Shown piece after piece: positions 9,142 to 16,629 of a stretch of 45,474 bases of DNA. The translations under genes were made by a program, and so were the position numbers. Source of the DNA: Terriglobia bacterium (lineage in GTDB: Bacteria; Acidobacteriota; Terriglobia; Bryobacterales; Bryobacteraceae); the NCBI GenBank assembly GCA_021325175.1, contig JAJPHS010000116.1:1-45474 (forward strand), in the 5' to 3' direction. A model generated the notes under the pieces. The model worked only from the letters and a program-made list of their open reading frames with translations, was not told the origin of the DNA and did no database searches. Numbering within the stretch: position 1 is the stretch's first letter; the number at the start of each line of letters is the position of its first letter.

Positions 9142-10386
9142 GTGCGGTCGACGGCATCCTTTATTGAAGCGGCGGCGGTGGCGCTCGATTCGCTGCGAGC
9201 CAGCAAACTGCGCAGCTTCCTGACTCTGCTGGGGATCATTCTTTCCACCACGACCCTGATTTCGGTGATGTCGGTGATCCACGGCATGGACGTATTCATC
9301 GCCACCACCGCCTCCAGCATGGGAAACGACGGATTCCGCGTGCTGCGCGTCGCCTATATCGGCAATCGCGATCCCAAAAAATTCCTGGAAGCGCTGCAAA
9401 AGAACCCGGAGCTGAGCCGCGAGGAATACGCCTTCGTCCGCGGCCACGCGACGCTTTTAAAAGAAGCCGGCATTTTCGATCAGCGGAGCGTGAAAGTGAC
9501 CTATTCCGGCGATCTGGTGGATGGCGTGGTGTTGATGGGCGCCGGCCCTTCGACGCTCGGCATGAGCAATACGCAGGTGGAGTTGGGCCGCATGTACACC
9601 GACACCGAGGATGAGCGCCACATGAACGTCACGTTCATCGGCGCCGATCTGAAAGCGCGGTTTTTCCCCAATGTCGATCCGGTGGGGAAAATCGTGCAGA
9701 TCGACGGGCGGCCGTTCGAAGTGGTTGGCGTCGCGAAGGCGAAAGGCAGCGTTTTCGGGCAGTCGCAGGACAATTTTTTGGCCATCCCCGACGAAACGTA
9801 TTTCAAAATTTACGGCGCCCGGAAAGGCATCAGCTATAACTTCGAAGCCCTGGATCGCGATCATCTCGAAGAAGCCGAGGATGAAATTCGCGTATTGATT
9901 CGCGCCTTCCGCCATCTCCGGCCCGCGCAGGACGATAACTTCGCGATTCAATCGTCGGACACGCTGGTTTCGGCCTGGGATCAACTGACGGGCGCGATTG
10001 CGGCGGCCGCGGTCGGCATCGTGAGCGTGTTCATGGTTGTCGGCGGCGTGGTGATCATGAATATCATGCTCGCGGTGGTGAGCGAACGCACGCGCGAGAT
10101 CGGCGTGCGCAAATCGGTGGGCGCGCGGCGGCAGGACATTTTGAATCAGTTCCTGGTGGAGTCCTCGATGCTTGCCGGATGCGGCGGGCTGATCGGCGTG
10201 CTGCTTTCCTGGATCATCGCGGCGCTGGTGCGCAACTTCACCCCGGTGCCGATGGTGCTGCCGGTCAGCGCGGTGATTCTCGGCGTCGCGCTTTCCGCCG
10301 CCGTGGGGCTGTTTTTCGGAATCTATCCGGCGCGGCGGGCCTCGCGGCTCGATCCGATCGTCGCGCTGCGCGCGGAGTCGTCATGA
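9142..10386 (+). CDS. MacB/FtsX-type ABC transporter permease 1
   Basis: A 414-aa inner-membrane protein with the MacB layout. A first transmembrane helix lies near residues 22-45 (LRSFLTLLGIILSTTTLIS). A periplasmic MacB_PCD-like domain of about 230 residues follows. The C-terminal FtsX domain has three helices and the cytoplasmic-facing motif SERTREIGVRKSVGARRQDI near residues 313-332. Such permeases usually power tripartite export or lipoprotein/peptide handling together with an ATPase. No ATP-binding gene or HlyD-type adaptor is seen here. The start is GTG 9142 with no strong ribosome site. The stop overlaps the next permease by 4 bases (ATGA). Confidence 0.9.
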   Translation: MRSTASFIEAAAVALDSLRASKLRSFLTLLGIILSTTTLISVMSVIHGMDVFIATTASSMGNDGFRVLRVAYIGNRDPKKFLEALQKNPELSREEYAFVRGHATLLKEAGIFDQRSVKVTYSGDLVDGVVLMGAGPSTLGMSNTQVELGRMYTDTEDERHMNVTFIGADLKARFFPNVDPVGKIVQIDGRPFEVVGVAKAKGSVFGQSQDNFLAIPDETYFKIYGARKGISYNFEALDRDHLEEAEDEIRVLIRAFRHLRPAQDDNFAIQSSDTLVSAWDQLTGAIAAAAVGIVSVFMVVGGVVIMNIMLAVVSERTREIGVRKSVGARRQDILNQFLVESSMLAGCGGLIGVLLSWIIAALVRNFTPVPMVLPVSAVILGVALSAAVGLFFGIYPARRASRLDPIVALRAESS

Positions 10387-11612
10387 ATCTGCTGATGTCC
10401 GTGATCGGGCTCGCGCTGGCGACCTTGCGCGAGAACAAAATCCGATCCTTCCTCACCGTGCTGGGCGTGATTATCGGCACCGGCACGATCATCGCGGTCG
10501 GATCCATTCTGGCGGGCCTGGACGGCGCCGTCACCGGCGTCATTCGCAGCATGGGAACGAACACCGCGGTGGTCTTCAAGATGCGCATGGGACCCGGCGT
10601 GAACGGCCGCACCGCGGAGGAGCGAAACCGCAAGCCGCTGACCTACGCCAACGCCGCCGCCATCGCCGAGCGCTGTCCCTCGGTCGAGCGCGCCAGCGCG
10701 TACCTGTTCCCGAACTTCATGGGACGGGTGCGCTACAAAGGCAACGACTACCTGGGACCGAATATCGGCGGAACCAACGCCGGATACGCCACCAGCGGCC
10801 AGGCCGAAATGCTCTACGGCCGGTTTTTCACCGAAACCGAGGATCAGCATCATCTGCCCGTGGCGGTGATCGGCGAGGACGTGTATAAAGCGCTGTTCGG
10901 AATGGAAGATGCGATCGGCAAAAAGATTTTCGTCGCCGGAGCCGAAGTGGAGGTCATCGGCGTGATGAAGCATCCCGCCGCTTCGATGCCGGGACAGGAC
11001 GATAATCGCATTCTCCTGCCGTACTTCACCATGCACAAGCTGTTCCCCTCGGCGCGGGAAAACATGCTGATCGTTCAGGCCAAGGAGGGCCAGCTTCCGG
11101 AAGCGATCGACGAAGTGCGCGCCGTGCTGCGCCAGGAACGGCACGTTCCGCTTTCGGCGCCCGATAATTTTTTCATCTCCACCGCCGATCAGTTCGTCGA
11201 AGATTTTCGCTCGGTCACCGCGATGGTGACGCTGGTGATGGTGGTGCTCAGCTCCATCGGGTTGCTGGTGGGCGGCATCGGCGTGATGAACATCATGCTG
11301 GTTTCGGTCACCGAGCGTACGCGCGAGATCGGCGTGCGCAAGGCGATCGGGGCGCGGCGCTTCGATATCATTGTGCAGTTCCTGACCGAAGCGGTGGTGC
11401 TCACCGGCCTGGGGGGGCTTCTGGGGATGATGCTCGGCTGGCTGGTATCGGTCGCCGCGCACATCGCATTCCCCAGCCTGCCGACCATGGTTCCGCTCTG
11501 GGCGGCGGGCTTGGGAATTGTCGTATCGGTCGGGATCGGGCTGTTCTTCGGCATCTGGCCGGCGAGCAAAGCCGCGCGCCTCGATCCGGTCGAAGCGCTG
11601 CGCTACGAGTAA
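10383..11612 (+). CDS. MacB/FtsX-type ABC transporter permease 2
   Basis: About 409 aa, starting at the ATG that overlaps the previous stop; the frame stays open further upstream, but only inside permease 1. It repeats the same plan: N-terminal helix (IRSFLTVLGVIIGTGTIIAV), a large periplasmic domain, and a C-terminal FtsX unit with VTERTREIGVRKAIGARRFDI followed by two more helices ending in FFGIWPASKAARLDPVEALR. The two permeases are clearly related but not identical, which fits a heterodimer. ABC exporters of this class need two permease copies and two ATPases. The ATPase must come from elsewhere, or the pair has a non-transport role. Confidence 0.9.
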   Translation: MNLLMSVIGLALATLRENKIRSFLTVLGVIIGTGTIIAVGSILAGLDGAVTGVIRSMGTNTAVVFKMRMGPGVNGRTAEERNRKPLTYANAAAIAERCPSVERASAYLFPNFMGRVRYKGNDYLGPNIGGTNAGYATSGQAEMLYGRFFTETEDQHHLPVAVIGEDVYKALFGMEDAIGKKIFVAGAEVEVIGVMKHPAASMPGQDDNRILLPYFTMHKLFPSARENMLIVQAKEGQLPEAIDEVRAVLRQERHVPLSAPDNFFISTADQFVEDFRSVTAMVTLVMVVLSSIGLLVGGIGVMNIMLVSVTERTREIGVRKAIGARRFDIIVQFLTEAVVLTGLGGLLGMMLGWLVSVAAHIAFPSLPTMVPLWAAGLGIVVSVGIGLFFGIWPASKAARLDPVEALRYE

Positions 11613-11995
11613 CCGCAATCGTCTCCGGCGATACTTTACTTTATGCAAGATCTACCCGTCGCAGGTGCAGGCTCTGGTTCCGGAATTGAAGCGGCTCGGC
11701 ACATCCAGCGCGAACGCGAACGTCCGGCTCGGCACCGAGAGCCTGCTCGGCGCGAGCGCATCCGATGCGGCGGCCGCTGATGATCGTCCGGCGGCGCGAG
11801 TAGCGTCGGCTGAACCCGGTAGATACGCTCCGCGGCGATTGAAAAACGCCCAGCCTCGATATCGTATTGGGGTCAATGGATTCAGCAACTTTCCCGACCG
11901 TCCAGGTTTTCCTCCAGATTACGCAACCCGGATTGCGAGATGATCGTCTGAGATAAAGTGAGTACCCGCGCGCTCACTGGGAGGAGAAGGCTCGG
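11613..11995. other. 383-base gap without a convincing gene
   Basis: This is the only gene-free stretch longer than 300 bases. The plus-strand frame of permease 1 stays open through part of it, and a 78-codon minus-strand frame exists (11652-11888), but neither has a ribosome site, a signal peptide or a recognisable family. The 3' part must hold the promoter of the protease gene. Just before that gene there is a small inverted repeat and a strong purine-rich ribosome site. I see no clear sigma-70 promoter or rho-independent terminator. Confidence 0.6.
11957..11985 (+). promoter_or_regulatory. Leader inverted repeat next to protease ribosome site
   Basis: AGTGAG at 11957-11962 is the exact inverse of CTCACT at 11973-11978, with a 10-base GC-rich loop. 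The GGGAGG ribosome site follows at 11980-11985, and the ATG is at 11996. The hairpin ends one base before the ribosome site, so it could influence translation, or it could be a protein-binding dyad. The arms are short, so chance is a real alternative. Confidence 0.3.
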
Positions 11996-14812
11996 ATGTT
12001 CCTGAAGCTTTTCGCAGTTTGCGCGGTGTTTTTTTATGTACAGGGCGCTCTCAGGGCTCAGCCGATCCGCATCCACGGCAGAATCGACAACACGCAGCGA
12101 GTTGTGCTGCGCGGTCACCTGCGGCCGCAGATCAGCGCGGCCAACGATCAGGGGCGCGTGGCGCCCTCGCTCGAGCTCTCCTATGTGAGTCTGATCCTTT
12201 CCCGGACCGATGCGCAGAAGACGGATCTCGAACAGCTTCTGCGGGCGCAGCAGACCCCGGGATCGCCCGATTATCATCGCTGGCTGACGCCAGAGGAGTT
12301 CGCGGACCGTTTCGGCGTAAGCCAGGCCGATATCGATACGGTGAGCGCGTGGCTGCAAGCCCAGGGATTAAAAGTCGTCAATGTCGCGCGCGGGCGCACC
12401 TGGATCGCCTTTGAGGGATCGGCCGCGCAGGTGGAGAGCGCATTTCAAATCGAGCTTCATCATTATCAGGTGAACGGAGAACTGCACTACGCCAACGCGA
12501 GCGAGCCATCGATTCCCGCGGCGTTCAGCGGAGTCGTCCAGGGGATTCGCGGGCTGAGCGATTTCCGGATGAAGCCAAAGCTGGCGACGCGCGACGCGGG
12601 CCAGTACACCTCGGCGGCGGGCAATCATTATCTCGCGCCGGACGATGTGGCGACCATTTACGACATCGCGCCGCTCTACGCCGCCGGAATCAATGGCTCG
12701 GGACAGTCGATGGTGGTGGCGGGACAGACCGTGGTGAATCTCTCCGATATCCAGCAGTTCCAGTCGAAGTTCGGGCTGCCGTTGAATAGTCCGGCGCCGA
12801 TGCTGGTGCCGGGATCGCGGAGTCCGGGGACCAGTTCGTCGGATTTGCCGGAGGCGGATCTGGACCTGGAGTGGTCGGGCGCGATCGCGCGGCAGGCCAC
12901 CATCCTTTATGTTTACGCGACCGATGTGATGACCGCGGTGCAGTACGCCATCGATCAAAAACTCGCGCCGGTGGTGAGCGTCAGTTACGGCGATTGCGAG
13001 CAGGACACGCCCAGCTCGGATCTGGCGGCGTATCAATCCTGGGCGCAGCAGGCAAATGCGCAGGGCATGACATGGTTTGCTCCTGCGGGCGACAACGGCG
13101 CGGCCGATTGCTATGGCGATACGAATCTGAGCGCCGCCATTCAAGCGGGCTTGGCCGTGGACGCACCGGCGAGTGTGCCGGAAGTGACCGGCGTCGGCGG
13201 GACGGAGTTCAATGAAGGTGGCGGCACGTTCTGGAACGCGTTCAATTCGGCGACCGGCGCGTCGGCGATTTCGTATATTCCGGAAACCACCTGGAACGAT
13301 GGCTGTGATGCCGCCAATGGCTGCTCGGCGACGGGTGGCGGGGCCAGTATCCATTTTTCGAAACCGACCTGGCAGACCGGGCCGGGAGTTCCGGCGGATA
13401 ACGCGCGCGACGTGCCGGATGTCGCGCTGAGCGCTTCAGCCAATCACGACGGCTACTTTGTTTTTACCGGCGGGAGCCAGCAGGTTTATGGCGGAACCTC
13501 GGCCTCGACGCCGCAGTTTGCCGCGATCGCCCTCTTGCTGAATCAATATCTGATGTCAAATGGGACACTGAGGCAACCGGGGTTGGGAAATATCAATCCA
13601 CAGCTTTATGCGCTGGCGGCATCAACCTCGGATGTGTTCCATGATGTGCCCACCGGAAGCAACGTCGTGACCGTGCCGTGCAGCCGTCGCAGCATCAACT
13701 GCTCGGCGCAGCCGGTGGGATATACGGCTCATGCCGGATATAACCAGAGCACCGGCTGGGGATCGGTGGATGTTTATCATCTGGCGAGCGAATGGAATGG
13801 ATCGGGCGCCGGCGCGGCGCCGCCGCCCACGGCCGCTTCGATGACGCTGATCTCGAATCTGACCACGGTCGGGCCGACCGACACCATGTACGTCGTCGCC
13901 ACGGTGACGGGCGCGAACGGAGCGACTCCGGCCGGAGTGGTTTCGTTCAGCGGAAACGGAAGCAATCTGGGAACCGCAACGCTTGAAGGATCCGGCGGCA
14001 CGGCGACGGCGACGCTGGTGGTGACCGGCAGCGAGTTGCAAGCCGGCGCGGGGACCATCACCGCCACCTATAACGGCGGCGCGACGGCGACGGCGTCGGT
14101 GAACGTCAACGTGATATCGAGATCCGTCGCCAATGGCGCGCCGGCGATCGCCGCGGTGACCAATGGCGCGTCCTACCAACAGGCATTCGCCCCGGGCGCG
14201 ATCCTGACGGTGTGGGGATCCTCGCTTGCGCCGTCATCGCAGACCGCATCGAGCACGCCGCTTCCGCAGACCATGTCGGGTGTTGCGGCGACGGTGAACG
14301 GCGAGATCACGCCGCTTTACTACGTCAGTCCGACCCTGGTGAATCTGCAAATCCCGTACGAGATCAGTCCGGGATCGGCGACCCTGAGCCTGAACAACAA
14401 CGGCCAGGTGACCACGCGCACGTTTACGGTCGCTCCGGCGGCGCCGGGAATTTTTATCGACGCGAATGGCTTCGTGATCGCTACCGAATCGGTGAACGGA
14501 GTGCTTACCAACGGCAATAGCGCCTCGATCGGGCAGCAGATCGCAATCTACGTCACCGGAGCCGGCGCCCTTTCCACCGCCGTTGCCGATGGCGTTGCGC
14601 CCGCGGCCACCGGCATTCAGCCGGCCGCCCCGGTCACGGTGACGGTGGGCGGCGCGCGGGCCACGGTCAACGCCGTCGGGCTCACGCCGGGCGCGGTGGG
14701 AGTGATGCAGGTGAACTTCACGGTGCCCTCGGGAATCACGCCCGGTAAGCAGCCGGTGGTGGTCGGCTGTGGCGGCGCAACGAGCCCGCCGGCGTTTTTG
14801 ACGATTCAATAA
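11996..14812 (+). CDS. Secreted sedolisin (S53) protease with Ig-like and TIGR03437 domains
   Basis: A 938-aa exported protease. After the signal peptide (residues 1-21) comes a pro-kumamolisin activation domain to about residue 190, with SPDYHRWLTPEEFADRFG near residue 90. The catalytic domain shows the S53 residues: Glu286 and Asp290 in DLPEADLDLEW, the oxyanion Asp333 in SYGDCE, and nucleophile Ser502 in GGTSASTPQ. A probable calcium-binding region (HDVPTGSNV, later GYNQSTGWGSVDVY) closes the domain near residue 600. An Ig-like beta domain (~615-705) and a TIGR03437-type domain (~715-938) follow. The expected activity is acidic endopeptidase after autoprocessing. It stands alone on its strand, with ribosome site GGGAGGAG. 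Confidence 0.93.
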   Translation: MFLKLFAVCAVFFYVQGALRAQPIRIHGRIDNTQRVVLRGHLRPQISAANDQGRVAPSLELSYVSLILSRTDAQKTDLEQLLRAQQTPGSPDYHRWLTPEEFADRFGVSQADIDTVSAWLQAQGLKVVNVARGRTWIAFEGSAAQVESAFQIELHHYQVNGELHYANASEPSIPAAFSGVVQGIRGLSDFRMKPKLATRDAGQYTSAAGNHYLAPDDVATIYDIAPLYAAGINGSGQSMVVAGQTVVNLSDIQQFQSKFGLPLNSPAPMLVPGSRSPGTSSSDLPEADLDLEWSGAIARQATILYVYATDVMTAVQYAIDQKLAPVVSVSYGDCEQDTPSSDLAAYQSWAQQANAQGMTWFAPAGDNGAADCYGDTNLSAAIQAGLAVDAPASVPEVTGVGGTEFNEGGGTFWNAFNSATGASAISYIPETTWNDGCDAANGCSATGGGASIHFSKPTWQTGPGVPADNARDVPDVALSASANHDGYFVFTGGSQQVYGGTSASTPQFAAIALLLNQYLMSNGTLRQPGLGNINPQLYALAASTSDVFHDVPTGSNVVTVPCSRRSINCSAQPVGYTAHAGYNQSTGWGSVDVYHLASEWNGSGAGAAPPPTAASMTLISNLTTVGPTDTMYVVATVTGANGATPAGVVSFSGNGSNLGTATLEGSGGTATATLVVTGSELQAGAGTITATYNGGATATASVNVNVISRSVANGAPAIAAVTNGASYQQAFAPGAILTVWGSSLAPSSQTASSTPLPQTMSGVAATVNGEITPLYYVSPTLVNLQIPYEISPGSATLSLNNNGQVTTRTFTVAPAAPGIFIDANGFVIATESVNGVLTNGNSASIGQQIAIYVTGAGALSTAVADGVAPAATGIQPAAPVTVTVGGARATVNAVGLTPGAVGVMQVNFTVPSGITPGKQPVVVGCGGATSPPAFLTIQ

Positions 14813-14816
14813 TCGG

Positions 14817-15677
14817 CTATTCGGCCAGAAACTTTTTCGTCTCGGCGAGAAATAATTCGAGCTGATCGTGATGCACCCAGTGGCCGGCGTCGGCCACTTT
14901 CACCAGCCGGTAATCTCGAATGACGGACGCCCGCCCGTCGATTTCCGGGTCCTGCGCCCAGCTCTCCCGGCCCCAGAACAGCAGCGCCGGTGATGCGATA
15001 TGGCTGAGCACGTCCTTCATGTCGGAAACGTTCACGTTGTAGGGAGCAAAAATGCGCGCGTAGTTGTCGAATTTCCAGATCAGCGATCCGTCGGCGTTCC
15101 AATTGGTGCCGTGCAGCGTCAGATGCTCGGCCATTTCATCGCTCAAAAACGGATTCGCTTCTTTCATGCGCGCGACGGCGGCGGCGAGATTGGGATAGCT
15201 GTGCGGCGTGCGGTGCTCCAATTTCCGGATCGATTCGATAAACTCGCGAAGACGCTCGGTTGCGGGCTGGCGGACCAGGCGGTGACTTTCAGGCAGACCC
15301 AGTCCTTCGATCGCGACGACTTTTTTTACGCGCTCCGGATAAAGGCCGGAATAGAGCAGCACCAGCGTCCCGCCGAGCGAGTGTCCGATGAGATAAATCG
15401 GGAACGAGTCGATAATATCGGCCAGCGCGGCGAGATCCAGCAGATGTTCGGCGATGCTATACAGCGCGCCCGGCGCCCACGCGCTATTGCCGTGGCCGCG
15501 CAGGTCGAGCGCGTAGACGTGAAAATCGTCGCGCAGAGCGCGGGCGGTCCAGTCCCAGCTTCGCGCGTGATCCAGGCCTCCATGGACCAGGATCATCGCC
15601 GGCTTGCTTTCAGTGCCCCAATCCCAGAACTGTAGTTTGAGGCGGTCGGAATAGAAGTAGTGAGAGATGGGTTCCAA
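14817..15677 (-). CDS. Alpha/beta hydrolase
   Basis: A 286-aa cytoplasmic-type alpha/beta hydrolase. The oxyanion HGG motif is at residues 32-34, the nucleophile elbow GHSLGG puts Ser100 in place, and the catalytic His is His266 in DAGHWVHHDQ; an acidic residue in the FWGRESWAQDPE segment is the likely third member. Size and motifs match the general esterase/epoxide hydrolase/haloalkane-type group, and I cannot assign a substrate. It lies 25 bases downstream of the sugar kinase on the same strand, so it may be the last gene of the lipoprotein/GT-C/kinase operon. Its stop lies 4 bases from the stop of the convergent protease gene. Confidence 0.88.
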   Translation of the reverse strand: MEPISHYFYSDRLKLQFWDWGTESKPAMILVHGGLDHARSWDWTARALRDDFHVYALDLRGHGNSAWAPGALYSIAEHLLDLAALADIIDSFPIYLIGHSLGGTLVLLYSGLYPERVKKVVAIEGLGLPESHRLVRQPATERLREFIESIRKLEHRTPHSYPNLAAAVARMKEANPFLSDEMAEHLTLHGTNWNADGSLIWKFDNYARIFAPYNVNVSDMKDVLSHIASPALLFWGRESWAQDPEIDGRASVIRDYRLVKVADAGHWVHHDQLELFLAETKKFLAE

Positions 15678-15702
15678 TTCCCTAGGATAGAAAATGTAGG
15701 AA

Positions 15703-16629
15703 CTAGATTTTTTCCCGGACCGGGCCGGCGATTTCCGCTTTGATTCCGGCCCCGCGGTAGGCCTCGATCAGCGCGCCGGCGGCGGGGCCATGTTTCGGCG
15801 CGACGAGTTCGCATCCGGCCGGATCGATCATCGCCGCGAAGCGCTGGAGCAGCGGAGCGCTTTGGAACACTCCGCCGCTGTAAGAAATCCTCGCGGGTTC
15901 TTCGGCCGAAAATAATTGCGCGCGAACCGCCGCGGCCAACGTCGCCAGCGATTGCGCCGCCGTATGGAGGATCTCGCGCGCGATCGCATCGCCCGCCCTG
16001 GCGGCTTCATCCACGATCGAGGCCAGGCTGGCGATGCGCGAGCGCGGAAATTCCTCACTATAAAAAAGATGAAGCAGCTCGTTTGCGTTCGCGGCGCCAG
16101 TGGAGGCGAGCAGCGCGGCCCGTAGCCCGGTGGGAGGTCCCCATCCTTCCTCGTATCGCAACGATGCGCGCAGGGCCTGGCGCACCAGATCGAATGCGCC
16201 GCCTTCGTCGCCGAAAATGTAGCCCCAGCCACCGGCGCGAGCGGTGACGCCGCGCCAGTTTTTGCCGTAGGCGATCGATCCGGTGCCGGCGATCACCACG
16301 ATGCCGGGCTCGCCCGCGAGCGCGCCGGAAAGAGCGATCGCCGCATCGTGCGTGAAGATAAATCGCTTCGCGCGGATCGTCTCGCGCGCCAGCGCTTCCT
16401 TGTCGGCGGGACCGCCGCTCAGGCCGAGGCAGGCGCACTCGAAAAAATGATCCCCACCGGCGGCGCGGATCGAATCGCTGATCGCGCGCAGAAATTTGTC
16501 CCGGCCTTCCGCGCGCCGCGCATGATTGCACGGACCCGCGCGGCCGATCCCGATCACGCGCCCGTTCTCATCGCCGATGAGCGCGGTGGTGCTCGATTGG
16601 CCGCCGTCGATGCCCAGAAAAAATTTCAT
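15703..16629 (-). CDS. BadF/BadG-family sugar kinase (GlcNAc/MurNAc kinase-like)
   Basis: About 308 aa in the ASKHA fold. The phosphate-1 loop GIDGGQSSTTALIGDENG is at residues 6-23, phosphate-2 is IVVIAGTGSIAYG, and the GGWGYIFGDEGG block is typical of N-acetylglucosamine kinases of the BadF/BadG/BcrA/BcrD family. Family members phosphorylate GlcNAc or, as in clostridial MurK, also MurNAc. With murQ in the same window, a role in amino-sugar recycling is attractive, but this is inference. The start is the ATG at 16629 that overlaps the upstream stop by 4 bases; a longer frame to 16686 lies inside the neighbour. Confidence 0.85.
   Translation of the reverse strand: MKFFLGIDGGQSSTTALIGDENGRVIGIGRAGPCNHARRAEGRDKFLRAISDSIRAAGGDHFFECACLGLSGGPADKEALARETIRAKRFIFTHDAAIALSGALAGEPGIVVIAGTGSIAYGKNWRGVTARAGGWGYIFGDEGGAFDLVRQALRASLRYEEGWGPPTGLRAALLASTGAANANELLHLFYSEEFPRSRIASLASIVDEAARAGDAIAREILHTAAQSLATLAAAVRAQLFSAEEPARISYSGGVFQSAPLLQRFAAMIDPAGCELVAPKHGPAAGALIEAYRGAGIKAEIAGPVREKI

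Noticed and set aside
11652-11888. A 78-codon minus-strand frame in the large gap.
   Set aside because: No ribosome site, no signal or domain; not supported as a gene.
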